Shown here: positions 19,254-28,849 of the stretch, piece by piece
Layout of the letters: every line of letters begins with the position of its first letter
Numbering within the stretch: position 1 is the first letter of the stretch
Source: Chlorogloeopsis sp. ULAP01
Lineage (GTDB): Bacteria > Cyanobacteriota > Cyanobacteriia > Cyanobacteriales > Nostocaceae
DNA length: 64,000 nucleotides
Assembly: GCF_030381805.1 (NCBI RefSeq)
Contig: NZ_JAUDRH010000011.1
Coordinates: forward strand, 124,001-188,000
Reading direction: 5' to 3'
Program-made: the position numbers and the translations under genes
The notes under the pieces: generated by a model
Database searches by the model: none
Told to the model about the DNA's origin: nothing
The model's input: the letters and a program-made list of their open reading frames with translations, nothing else

Positions 19254-20594
19254 CTAAAATCGCAAATCATTAGCACGAGCGCTGATTGGTTTTTGGGATG
19301 GTTGATTTTGCAAAGGTTGAGCAAAGTGATTGCTAGAGAGAATAGCCAAGGCACGGTTGTAATGAGGATCGTTTCTAGTTCCCAATAAATCTGGGTTAGA
19401 GGCTAACTGACGCTGTTGTTCCTCTGTTAAATCTAGTTTTATATCAGGCGCAATGCCTTTGTGACTAATATCTGTTCCTTGAGGAGTGTAATAATGGGCA
19501 ATGGTGATTGCCACGCCAGAACCATCTGCTAATTCATGTACTGATTGTACTAAGGCTTTACCAAAGGTTTGAGTGCCAATGACTGTGGCTCGTTTATTGT
19601 CCTTAAGTGCGCCTGCTAGGATTTCGCTGGCACTAGCTGAGTTATTATCCACAAGCACCACGAGGGGACGGTTAGTTAGAGCAGTTTGATTTGCTTTAGT
19701 TTGATCGCTGGCACCTTTTCGATCTACTGTACGAACGATGGGGCCGTCATTTAGCCACATCCGTGCAATTTCAATACTCGCTTGCAACAAACCACCAGGA
19801 TTGCCGCGCAGATCTAATACAAAGCCATTAACTTGCTTACTATTCAAATCGCGGATAGCTCGTCGCATTTGATCGGCAGCATGTCCGCTAAATTCTCGTA
19901 AGCGGATATAACCAACACGGCGATTGCCTTCTTGCTTGAGAGCGTAACGCACCGTAGGCACTTCTATGGTTGCCCGTGTCAGCTTTAGGTCAAAAGCATT
20001 TTGCCCATCCCTTTGCAAGCGCAAGGTTATAATTGTACCCGCCCTACCTCGAATCAACTTGGAAGCATCTTCGATTTTCATTTGCAGGGTGGATTTACCA
20101 TTAATCGCCACAATCTCATCTCCAGGCTTGACTCCCGCTTTGATTGCTGGCGAATTTTCTAAAGCTTCTACAACCGTTAATCGCTTGGTTTTTTCATTCA
20201 TTTCCATCCTGATGCCAATGCCAGAGACTTCTCCTGATGTTTGGCTAGTCAGGGCTTCAAACTGTTTAGGATCCATAAACCGAGTGTACGGATCGTTTAA
20301 CTGTTGTAAAGCTTCGCGAATAGCGGTGTAAGCTTGTTCACGGGTAGTATATTCTTTGCTCAAGAGACTGAGCCTTATTGCTTGCCAATTTTTTTTGTTA
20401 AACGAACCATCTACATATTCACGATTTACCAGTTGCCATACTTGGTCAACTACTTGTTTAGGGCTATCTTGTAGTGCTGCACGAACAGAACGACACCAAA
20501 CTGTTCCAAATACAGATAAAGTAGCTGTGGAAGCGATCGCCCCTCCAATCAAAGCTACTTGCAGCAGCGAGTACCGTTTTGTAGATTGTTTCAT
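19254..20594 (-). CDS. ctpB: C-terminal processing peptidase (S41 family, Ctp)
   Basis: From the ATG at 20594 the protein has about 446 residues. An N-terminal signal anchor (LLQVALIGGAIASTATLSVF) sends it to the periplasm or thylakoid lumen. A PDZ domain (VEALENSPAIKAGVKPGDEI) precedes the peptidase core with catalytic Ser in DNNSASASEILAGAL and Lys in GTQTFGKALVQ. Cyanobacteria have three Ctp paralogues; CtpA processes D1. The letter B is a guess based on overall form. The symbol should be treated as provisional, the family as secure. Confidence 0.85.
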   Translation of the reverse strand: MKQSTKRYSLLQVALIGGAIASTATLSVFGTVWCRSVRAALQDSPKQVVDQVWQLVNREYVDGSFNKKNWQAIRLSLLSKEYTTREQAYTAIREALQQLNDPYTRFMDPKQFEALTSQTSGEVSGIGIRMEMNEKTKRLTVVEALENSPAIKAGVKPGDEIVAINGKSTLQMKIEDASKLIRGRAGTIITLRLQRDGQNAFDLKLTRATIEVPTVRYALKQEGNRRVGYIRLREFSGHAADQMRRAIRDLNSKQVNGFVLDLRGNPGGLLQASIEIARMWLNDGPIVRTVDRKGASDQTKANQTALTNRPLVVLVDNNSASASEILAGALKDNKRATVIGTQTFGKALVQSVHELADGSGVAITIAHYYTPQGTDISHKGIAPDIKLDLTEEQQRQLASNPDLLGTRNDPHYNRALAILSSNHFAQPLQNQPSQKPISARANDLRF

Positions 20595-20899
20595 GTATAT
20601 TAGCTGGAATAATTGTGTTGTTGACAATGTAGCAATCGAGCTTTTTAGAAATTTATAAGTTTTCCTACTAAGCTATAACTTTTTTCATTTTTTTCCTTTA
20701 AAGATTCCTAAAAATACTGCGTTAACTTTCAAGAAGTTTCCTTGTCTTCGTCAACTTGCAAGTCAGCTTACTGTATTTGTATAGCACTTTCATCAGTGCT
20801 AAATTTGCACTCATTATTACCTAATAGTAGATTTTACTAGGCTAACTTAATTCTAAAGATTAAGAAGTTTCAGGAACTTAAATTTTATATAAATCCGTC

Positions 20900-21625
20900 A
20901 TGAACCGTAAAGTTCAAGGTAGTCAAGTTCACCTTCGTAAAATCCTAGTAGGTAAAAAGTGGGGATTTTTACGAAAAATAGCGATTTGGTTGAGTCTTCT
21001 CCTTAGCATCTGGCTAGTGTTTATTACTATAACGTTAGTTTCAGCATCTTCCAAGCCAGTAGATGCCTTGTTTGTACTTGGTGGTAGTATTCGCAGGGAA
21101 ATTTATGTTGCTAAATTAACAAAATACTACCCACAAACTCAAATTTTAATTTCTCAGGGTTCGGCAGATCCTTGCATTTGGCTAATTTTTCAAAGGGAAT
21201 TAGCCCCAATGAATAATGTGACCTTGGAGAAGTGTGCTGATTCAACTTTTGATAATTTTTATTATGGTATCCCTATTTTGCGTCGCTGGAATGTGCATAA
21301 AGTCATGTTAATTACTTCCCCAACACACTTGCCAAGAGCTAAGTGGCTTGGACAAATTCTCTTTGGCGCACATGGAATGTGGATGGAAACAGAAATCGTC
21401 CAAGAGCTTGGAATTCCTGGTAATAGAGAGTTTTGGGTGAAAACTGGACTAGACATGACTCGCAGCTTATTGTGGGCAGGGCTAAGTCAGATTATTCAGC
21501 CTCAATGCTTGGAAGTAAAAAGATTAGAAGATGTGGATATGGAAACTTGGCAGCGTCAGGGTTTTCGCTGTGAACGGCAGGGAAATTTAAACTTACAAAG
21601 CGGTAATAGAATCAAAAATGATTAG
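20900..21625 (+). CDS. YdcF/SanA family protein (DUF218)
   Basis: The 241-residue protein has one N-terminal membrane segment (IAIWLSLLLSIWLVFITITL) followed by a DUF218 domain: VDALFVLGGSIRREIYVAKL, then ISQGSA, and LITSPTHLPRAKWL. Family members include ElyC, SanA and YdcF, envelope-associated proteins of poorly known chemistry. The domain would face outside the cytoplasm. It is divergent from the ctp gene, and 305 bp between them hold both promoters. Confidence 0.8.
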   Translation: MNRKVQGSQVHLRKILVGKKWGFLRKIAIWLSLLLSIWLVFITITLVSASSKPVDALFVLGGSIRREIYVAKLTKYYPQTQILISQGSADPCIWLIFQRELAPMNNVTLEKCADSTFDNFYYGIPILRRWNVHKVMLITSPTHLPRAKWLGQILFGAHGMWMETEIVQELGIPGNREFWVKTGLDMTRSLLWAGLSQIIQPQCLEVKRLEDVDMETWQRQGFRCERQGNLNLQSGNRIKND

Positions 21626-21841
21626 GAATTCAATATTAGGAATTGAAAAATTATAGTTTATAGTAGTCTCCTAAGACATGGTATGCCTTTAGAGTATTGC
21701 ATCTATCAATGACTAGCTAATGCTAGAACTGACAAAAAAGAGTAATAATTTTCATCAAGCTAGATTGTTTAAAAACGTTGAGGATTATTCTCAAATTTTT
21801 TACATTCTAAAGGAGATTGGAGCATATTTCAAAATGTAAAA

Positions 21842-24217
21842 TTACCTTGCTTGAATATTAGACTGAACTGCGATCGCTACAATTGTCGATAGAGGCACTT
21901 CAGCAAAATATTGGTGTTGGAATTGTTCTTCGCGGACAGCAGCTAAAAATTGGAAAATGGCAGCTTCTGCAAGAGTTGAATCAGGGTTTGTATCCTGGCT
22001 AATTTGCAAATAAAGGTCTTGTCGTTGAACTGTAAAACCTAGATATCTTAAAGCTTTGAAACCCAAATGCAAGCTAGAGTTGCTGATTCCTAATTTCTGT
22101 AAAAGTTGAACACGCTTGACTATTTGATTTGTGCGGCTGAGATATTTAGCAATTCCTACAAACGTCAGCCAAATTTGCTCCGGTGGTTGGTGTTCTGGTT
22201 TCGACCATGCGATCGCTAAAGGTTGCTGGTTATGATGCGATCGCCTCAACCATGCCCGTAAATCGTCCCAGCTTGTGGGGCATTCTTTGAGGAGAAGGGG
22301 ATGAGGGGGGGTGAAGGAGGGAGTGACGATATTACGCCAGTCTAAGATTGGTATAGATTGTTGAGTTACTCTTGCAAATTGCTCACTCGGACGTACAGCA
22401 ATTAATCGAATTTCGTAACGTTTTTTGAAGGTATTGTAATCTAACTCTGCAATGCAATCACATTGCCCCGATGGTAATTCATCTTTATAATGTCCCCACC
22501 ATATCCCAGGGAAAGGATTTTTTGTTGAATCATCTCGAATATCAAACTCAGTTTTAATGTACTGTACTTTTTTTCCCTGCCAATCTTGTTGGTTGCGATG
22601 CCAAGCATTTTCAAACCAGCAGTTTTGGATCAGTAATTTCGGCACAGGGTTACCCATGCCACAGGGTTCTAGCAGTTTTAGTTCCAAAAATAATTCTTTT
22701 CCCAAATCTGCTACTGACACCACTAAGTCTGCTTGGATTGTTGGTGTCAGCGTTATGCCTCCTAAAGTTTGCCGCAGTTGCTGGTTAATTGCCTCTGTAA
22801 ATAAAGGAATATTTCCAACTGACAAACTTAAACCTGCTGCATAGGGGTGTCCGCCAAAGCGATGCAAAAGATGGGCTTGGTTTTTTACTAGTTGGTATAA
22901 ATCGACTGAGTTGATGGAACGGGCAGAACCACGGGCGAGAAGAGGAGGGGGAGTGGGAGAAGAATTCTTCTCCTTGTCTCCTTGTCCCCTTGTCCCCTTG
23001 TCCTCTTCTGTCTCCGTGTCAGATTCCGTACTCAGCAAAATTGTCGGTTTTCCTGTCTCCTGTGCTACTTGCCCTGCGACTAAGCCCAAAACACCAACAG
23101 CCCACTGGGAATCTGATAAGACTATGACACTAGTCGTGGATAAGTCCATTTGGTTAAGCTTTTGCTTAACTTGCTCTACCACTTCTTTTTGTAGAGACTT
23201 GCGGCGAGAGTTGGCTAATTCTGTGACTTCTGCTAGTTGATTGACACGCTTGGGGTCGCGGCTAGTCAGTAATTCTACGCAGAAGCTGGCATCGCCTTGA
23301 ATGCGGCTAACGGCATTAATGCGTGGCCCAAGACCAAAGGAAATATCTGTGGGGCGATCGCCACTTTTCTGACACAATTCTAACAATCGCCCTACTCCCG
23401 GACGCCGTCGCAGTGACTGAGGTTGCTTAAAATCTTCTTGCAGTCGCTCAATTCCCAACTGCGCCAAATAGCGACAATCTCCACTCAGCTGCACTAAATC
23501 AGCAATTAGTCCCACAGCTACTAAATCCAGTAAATCTTCTAAAGGTTGTTGCGGAACATTTGGCAAGGTTTGATAAAAAGCCTCCACCAATTTATAAGCC
23601 ACTGCTACTCCAGAAAGATTAAATAATTGATGGTCACTTGGCAAATAGCGGGGATTGATAATAGCAGTGACAGGAGGACGTTCCGGTGGCAGGGTATGGT
23701 GGTCTGTAACAATAATATCTAAACCTAGCTGTTGAGCATAAGCAATTTCATCAATATTTGTGCTGCCCGTATCGCAAGTTACAATCAATGTGCAGCCATG
23801 TTTAGCTAGATTATCAATGCCTTGACAGTTAAGTCCGTGAGATTCTGTGAGGCGATTGGGAATGTAGTAAATTAACTGTGTATTTTGAGCAAAAAACTGT
23901 CCCAAACCATCCCACAGTACAGCCGTGGAAGTAATACCATCAGCATCGAAGTCTCCCCAAATCGCGATTTTTTCACCAGTTTCCCATGCCCTTTGCAACC
24001 GTTCCACCGCCAGTTGCATTTCTTGCCCAAACTCAAATGGGCTTGCTGGTTGATAAGCTTTTGGATTGACAAAAGCCCTCACTTGCAAAGCATCTCGTAT
24101 ACCTCGTTGCCATAACAACTGCGACGCAAAATTGCCGCTTGATGTAGGTGTATACTGCTTAATCGCTTGTAAGAACCACTCAGGTGGTTTTTCATCTGAT
24201 GCAAGAATCCACTGCAT
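21842..24217 (-). CDS. recJ: Single-stranded-DNA-specific exonuclease RecJ
   Basis: RecJ degrades single-stranded DNA 5' to 3' in recombination and mismatch repair. From the ATG at 24217 the protein has 791 residues. The DHH phosphoesterase motifs are IWGDFDADGITSTAVLW, VTCDTGST and IVTDHHTLPPERPP. The DHHA1 nucleic-acid-binding part has LLHRFGGHPYAAGLSL. A hydrophilic insert between ILLSTESD and SARSINSVDL comes from a G/C-skewed repeat (22940-23025) like the one inside narB. The C-terminal extension of about 230 residues is long compared with E. coli RecJ (577 residues), as in other cyanobacteria. Confidence 0.92.
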   Translation of the reverse strand: MQWILASDEKPPEWFLQAIKQYTPTSSGNFASQLLWQRGIRDALQVRAFVNPKAYQPASPFEFGQEMQLAVERLQRAWETGEKIAIWGDFDADGITSTAVLWDGLGQFFAQNTQLIYYIPNRLTESHGLNCQGIDNLAKHGCTLIVTCDTGSTNIDEIAYAQQLGLDIIVTDHHTLPPERPPVTAIINPRYLPSDHQLFNLSGVAVAYKLVEAFYQTLPNVPQQPLEDLLDLVAVGLIADLVQLSGDCRYLAQLGIERLQEDFKQPQSLRRRPGVGRLLELCQKSGDRPTDISFGLGPRINAVSRIQGDASFCVELLTSRDPKRVNQLAEVTELANSRRKSLQKEVVEQVKQKLNQMDLSTTSVIVLSDSQWAVGVLGLVAGQVAQETGKPTILLSTESDTETEEDKGTRGQGDKEKNSSPTPPPLLARGSARSINSVDLYQLVKNQAHLLHRFGGHPYAAGLSLSVGNIPLFTEAINQQLRQTLGGITLTPTIQADLVVSVADLGKELFLELKLLEPCGMGNPVPKLLIQNCWFENAWHRNQQDWQGKKVQYIKTEFDIRDDSTKNPFPGIWWGHYKDELPSGQCDCIAELDYNTFKKRYEIRLIAVRPSEQFARVTQQSIPILDWRNIVTPSFTPPHPLLLKECPTSWDDLRAWLRRSHHNQQPLAIAWSKPEHQPPEQIWLTFVGIAKYLSRTNQIVKRVQLLQKLGISNSSLHLGFKALRYLGFTVQRQDLYLQISQDTNPDSTLAEAAIFQFLAAVREEQFQHQYFAEVPLSTIVAIAVQSNIQAR
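22940..23025. repeat. In-frame low-complexity repeat inside recJ
   Basis: The plus strand reads AGAGGAGGGGGAG followed by CTCCTTGTCCCCTTGTCCCC-type repeats. On the coding strand it is translated as an Asp/Glu/Lys/Gly-rich linker ending in Pro residues. It is the same class of repeat as at 2621-2715 in narB. Confidence 0.7.
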
Positions 24218-24252
24218 ATGGTTAATGGCAATGAACAATTAACTACTAACTA

Positions 24253-24357
24253 CTGTACGGGAGGCAGCGCGTTGCGGAGCCAGTGCGCCCTTGCGGGTTA
24301 AGCGCGTTGTAGCACCTGGCGTCGGGTTAAGCGCGTCGAGTGCGACTGCCGTGCGGT
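24253..24357. repeat. GC-rich interspersed repeat
   Basis: A GC-rich island in otherwise AT-rich spacer contains GGGTTAAGCGCGT twice (near 24296 and 24324) and GTGCGCCCTTGCGGG. These strings are familiar interspersed repeats of Nostocales genomes. It lies between recJ and the acetyltransferase gene, and no coding function is visible. Confidence 0.5.
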
Positions 24358-24461
24358 TTTTAACAACAATCTCTCTATAATGGCGAAATATCTAAATAAA
24401 CCCGTTCCTACCAATGACTAATGACGACCTTAACTAGTTAACTTGATTTATACCAACCTAT

Positions 24462-25097
24462 TTAAACTGGTGTTTGTTCATCAGTGATGTGAGATTCACT
24501 GATTAAGGCATTGAGGGCAACTTCACTGGCAACGCCTTCGGGTTTGCGAGTGCGGATTGGGCGAGAGCGTTTATAACCAGCCCTTTCAGCTTTTTGGCGC
24601 TCGTAATCAATGAGTCTGCCATAATGCTCATGTCTGCTTAGATTCATCGACAAGAAAATATGCTGGCGAATATTACCAAAACCTTTGCGGGCAAAAAACT
24701 TGACTGCTGAATCATTTTCTGGATCGGTGTCTACTAACATGAATCTCGCCCCATCTTCAATCATGCGGGCGATAACTGTATCAACAAGTTTGTCTCCTAC
24801 TCGGCGACGCTGGAATCTGGGACTAACTCCTAACCATAGAATATATCCGTAAGTCCAAGAAGCCTTAGTAATAATAGTTCCTAAAATAAATCCTGCTAAT
24901 TGCCCGTCGATTTCGGCAACGAGACAGTATTCTGGATCGGTATTGTAAAGTCCAATCACCTCCCACTCATCCCAGCAACGGTATAGATAGGGATATAAAT
25001 CACTAGTAAATAATTCTTCTCCTAAATGATAAACGGGGGCTATATCGTCAATTCCTAATTCACGGACATAAACCGCATCAAATTCTTGTGGAAGCAT
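24462..25097 (-). CDS. GNAT-family N-acetyltransferase
   Basis: The 211-residue protein has a GNAT domain over about residues 8-150, with the acetyl-CoA loop region WLGVSPRFQRRRVGDKLVDT and the C-terminal strand NDSAVKFFARKGFGNIRQHI. It would transfer an acetyl group from acetyl-CoA to an amine. The acceptor (protein, peptide or small molecule) cannot be told. The last 50 residues are basic and likely flexible. The neighbouring minus-strand genes recJ and the RecB-like nuclease are unrelated in function. Confidence 0.82.
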   Translation of the reverse strand: MLPQEFDAVYVRELGIDDIAPVYHLGEELFTSDLYPYLYRCWDEWEVIGLYNTDPEYCLVAEIDGQLAGFILGTIITKASWTYGYILWLGVSPRFQRRRVGDKLVDTVIARMIEDGARFMLVDTDPENDSAVKFFARKGFGNIRQHIFLSMNLSRHEHYGRLIDYERQKAERAGYKRSRPIRTRKPEGVASEVALNALISESHITDEQTPV

Positions 25098-25215
25098 AAA
25101 ATCATAGGGATTTGGGGTTAGAGGCTAGGGGCTAGGAGCTAGAAAATGAAAAAGTAAAAATTTCTAATTCTACATTTTTAATTTTTAATTGATTTGTCCC
25201 CAGTCCTTAGTCCCT

Positions 25216-26052
25216 TTACAGTGATACTTCTTGAATGTTAGCGAGATTCAGTAGGTTAAGGTTCACTGCATTAGAAGAAGACTTTGTCACTGATGTTAGT
25301 TCAGAGGTGGTGTGAGTGCGATCGCGATCGCATCTTGTTGCAAACTGGCAATACTCGCAAGCTTTGTTACCCTCTGGTACTTGCGGAAAATCTTCTCCCT
25401 GGTGGTAACGTTCTAGCCATTGGTTTAATTTACTTAATAGTTGTGTAAGCTTCTTAGCTGTTTTCTCGTGTTGGACAGTACTATAACTAAATTTAATACT
25501 TTGCGGTTTACCTTCAGACTGGACAAACCAGTAAGTCATGGAAATATTTTCTGGTAGATAATCGCTGGTTTCAGCTAATACGTAAGTATATAGACGTGTC
25601 TGCCAATTTTGTTCTAATTTGCGTTTATTTGGTAGTTTGGGATAAGTTTTCCAATCAAAAATTTGTGCTTGCTGGTGATCTGCTATTAATAAATCGTAGA
25701 CAACTGTCAGTAAATAATTTTTAACTTGCAGCGTGCGGTAGTGTTCGCTTTCACGAAAAATTTGACTATCGACAACAGGCAATAAAATTTCTGGTGCAGC
25801 ACTGGCAAAAGCTGTCATCCAAGTTTGCAATTGTGGATCTGCTTGCAAAAAACCATCAATTGATAAACCCAGTTCTCGCTGCTGCATCAACAGGTGAAAA
25901 CGACTCCCCAAGGTTTGGTGTTCTTCCCGTTCTGGATCGGCGGGAGAATGAAGTTGTTCTAAATAGGTGTGTTGGAATTGGCGAGGACAACGTTCTAAGA
26001 GATTAAGTTGTCCTTGGGAAAGTCGCAGTAGTTGAGGTTGGGTTGACAGCAT
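25216..26052 (-). CDS. RecB/Cas4-like PD-(D/E)XK nuclease with probable Fe-S cluster
   Basis: From the ATG at 26052 the protein has about 278 residues. The nuclease core motif is QAQIFDWKTYPKL (D-W-K). A Cys near the N-terminus (LERCPRQF) plus three near the C-terminus (CEYCQFATRC) match the four-cysteine Fe-S arrangement of AddB/Cas4-type nucleases. GSRFHLLMQQRE supplies the first conserved helix. It is a small stand-alone relative likely acting in DNA end processing or repair. It is followed upstream by the degenerate type I restriction locus. A GTG start at 26064 adds four residues. Confidence 0.78.
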   Translation of the reverse strand: MLSTQPQLLRLSQGQLNLLERCPRQFQHTYLEQLHSPADPEREEHQTLGSRFHLLMQQRELGLSIDGFLQADPQLQTWMTAFASAAPEILLPVVDSQIFRESEHYRTLQVKNYLLTVVYDLLIADHQQAQIFDWKTYPKLPNKRKLEQNWQTRLYTYVLAETSDYLPENISMTYWFVQSEGKPQSIKFSYSTVQHEKTAKKLTQLLSKLNQWLERYHQGEDFPQVPEGNKACEYCQFATRCDRDRTHTTSELTSVTKSSSNAVNLNLLNLANIQEVSL

Positions 26053-26260
26053 ACTTTTGTCCACAGGCGATCGCTCTTAATATAACCGTAGTCATCCGGA
26101 GGTTATTAGATAATTCCATTCAGACGGAAATTATTACTAGCTAAAAGAATTTTGATGTCCCAATGAAGTATTGTGATAGGCGATCGCCATTTTTATCTAT
26201 AGTTATCTAGTTTTAAGTTAATCGTCTAACTGGAATGCTTAATTGTAGCGACCTGCCCAA

Positions 26261-28615
26261 TTAAGCTACTATATCATTTGAATACAAATACTGCTGAAAC
26301 CCTATAAATACTTCATTGATATTCGCAACGCTCCCTAGCTCTTCCACGGCATCACGAACAGTATGATATTTTAACTCTAACAGTTGAGGTAATTTAGCGC
26401 GATCGAGTTCCCCCACCCCAGCTTTGATGTATTGTTCCAGTACAAAGTCAAGAAATTCTTGCTGTTTGCCGAGATACTGAGAGAAGATTAAGGACTTGTG
26501 AGCAAGGACGCGCTCTCTGCGGCTAATTGGTGGAGAGGCATAGGCGATATAAGCCAGGACATCATATAAATCGCTTTTCTCGGCATCAATCACGCCACTA
26601 ATTTCTGTAAGTTGTTCCTCCCCGTACCCCTTCTCTGCCAGTCCTTCTAATAAAGCTCTACGGGTGTCAGGGCGGCTCCAGATTGCTCTTAATTCGTCTT
26701 CATTCTTAAAGAGTTCAGGAATTTCACCAAACAGACGTTCCACAAATTCTGCGGCACTCATGGGTTTACCATCTGAACTCCAGAAGCTGGTAGATATCCA
26801 GTGCTGAAGGGTGCGTTCTTTACCGTCAGCGAGTTTGATTTTGATGGTTTTGGGGCTGACAACTTCTGTACTTCCGTTGCTAGTTTTGCCTTTATTTATA
26901 ACTACTATCTGGTGTAGAGACATTGTCTTTACCTGATTGCTCCCCACCTCTTGCAAGCTTGACTATTACAGGTTCTTGGGGTTCGCCGTCCTATTCAGGA
27001 TCGTCGAAGCGTTCGTAGGCTTTGACGAAATCATAAATGGTGAAGTAGTCTTTCCCTTCAAATAGGCGAGTACCGCGACCAATAATCTGCTTAAATTCAA
27101 TCATCGTGTTGATGGGGCGCATCAGCACGATGTTGCGAACATTCCGAGCATCAACGCCAGTAGAGAGCTTGTGGGAGGTGGTGAGAATGGTAGGAATATT
27201 CTTCTCGTTGTCTTGAAAGTTGCTGAGGTGTTGTTCGCCGAGTTTCCCATCATCGGCAATGACGCGGACACAGTAATTAGGGTCACTGCTAATCTTCATT
27301 TGGTTGATTAAATCCCGCACAGCTAAAGCGTGGGGTTGGTTGGCGCAAAACACCAGAGTTTTTTGATTTTGGTCAATTTCTTCCATGAACAGTTGCACCC
27401 GGTAGCGTTCGCGCTCGGCAATTTCGATGATGCGGTTGAAGTCGGCTTCAGTGTAGGTTCTGGCTTCGTCTACTGCACCTTCGATTAGTTCATCTTCACT
27501 GCTGTAAATGCATTCATCGAGGGTAGTTTCGATTTGCCTGACTTTAAAGGGAGTAAGAAACCCGTCGTTAATGCCGTCTTTGAGGGCGTAGGTATAGACT
27601 GGCTCGCCGAAGTAGGCATAGGTGTCTGCGTTGTTTTTACGTTTGAGAGTTGCGGTGAGTCCCAGTTGTACTGCTGGGGAGAAGTATTCTAAAATGCCCC
27701 GCCATTTGCTTTCGTCACTGGCTCCGCCTCGGTGACATTCATCAATGATGATGAAGTCGAAGAAATCGGGGGGATAGTCGCTGAATTTGGGCGTAGAATT
27801 GCCAGCGTCGTCCCGTCCAGTCATAAAAGTCTGGAAAATGGTAAAAAAGATACTGCCATTTTTGGGAACTCGACCGCGTTTTTTGATAATTTCGGGGTCG
27901 ATACGGACTAGGGCATCGTCGGGGAAGGCAGAGAATGAGTTATAGGCTTGGTTGGCTAAGATATTGCGATCGCTTAAAAACAAAATTCGCGGACGACGGG
28001 CGGGTTGTCGGCTGAGATTCCAACGGCTTTGAAAGAGCTTCCAGGCGAGTTGAAAGGCGATGAAAGTTTTACCTGTGCCTGTTGCCATTGTTAACAAAAT
28101 CCGGTCTTGTCCTTGGCAGATTGCTTCTAGGACGTGCTTAATAGCATTGTGTTGATAATAACGGGCTTCCCATATACCGCTTTTGTCTTCAAAGGGGATG
28201 GCAGCAAAGCGATCGCGCCACGCATTTTTTTCGCTAAAGGTCGCTTCCCACAGTTGTTCCGGGGTAGGATATTGGTTGATGCGGACTTCTGCCCCTGTGT
28301 GCATATCTACTTGATAGATGCCGATGCCATTTGTAGAGTAGGCAAATCGAGTTTGCAACTTTTCGGCGTATTTTTTGGCTTGTCCTAAACCTCGGTATCT
28401 CGTAAGTCGCGTTTTTTTGCTTCGATGACGGCGAGTTTTTCACCACAATATACCAGCACATAATCTGCGATATCTGATTGAGCGCGTTTACCATTGCCAA
28501 CTAAGCGACCAGGGGCAATAACTTCGCGGCGGATGCGACTACCTTCGATAACTCCCCAGCCTGCGGCTTTTAGTGCGGGGTCGATTAGTTCGGCACGGGT
28601 TTCGGCTTCGTTCAT
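26261..28615 (-). pseudogene. hsdR: Type I restriction enzyme motor/nuclease subunit HsdR, broken by three lesions
   Basis: The parts read in order from 28615. The N-terminal nuclease core ends KKRDLRDTE (28615-28385). A one-base loss near 28395 then shifts the frame before GLGQAKKYAEKLQ. The helicase part follows (28358-26991), with Walker A LLTMATGTGKTFIAFQLAW, DECHR and the motif VI region IIGRGTRLFEG. A TAG at 26991-26993 stands where Trp is expected (DDPE-stop-DGEP). A further shift near 26894 precedes the C-terminal part (ending at 26261). HsdR is the ATP-dependent cleavage subunit, so this locus has probably lost restriction unless the lesions are sequencing errors. Confidence 0.85.
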
Positions 28616-28621
28616 ATTTCG

Positions 28622-28849
28622 CTAATCTCGATTTGCTTTTAAGGACTTTTTTATTGTTTTTGCAAGGGTTTCAGGCTTTGAGAGTTCCTAACCTCGATTT
28701 GCTTTTAAGGACTTTTTTATTGTTTTTGCAAGGGTTTCAGGCTTTGAGAGTTCCTAACCTCGATTTGCTTTTAAGGACTTTTTTATTGTTTTTGCAAGGG
28801 TTTCAGGCTTTAAGAGTTCCTAATCTCGATTTGCTTTTAAGGACTTTTA
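28622..28849. repeat. Tandem repeat, 66-bp unit, about 3.4 copies
   Basis: Units beginning CTCGATTTGCTTTTAAGG start at 28627, 28693, 28759 and 28825, giving an exact 66-bp period. Differences between copies are very few. Because 66 is divisible by three, one plus-strand frame stays open with a 22-residue period, but this is an artefact of the repeat. It lies between the broken hsdR and the AlbA_2 gene. Confidence 0.92.
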
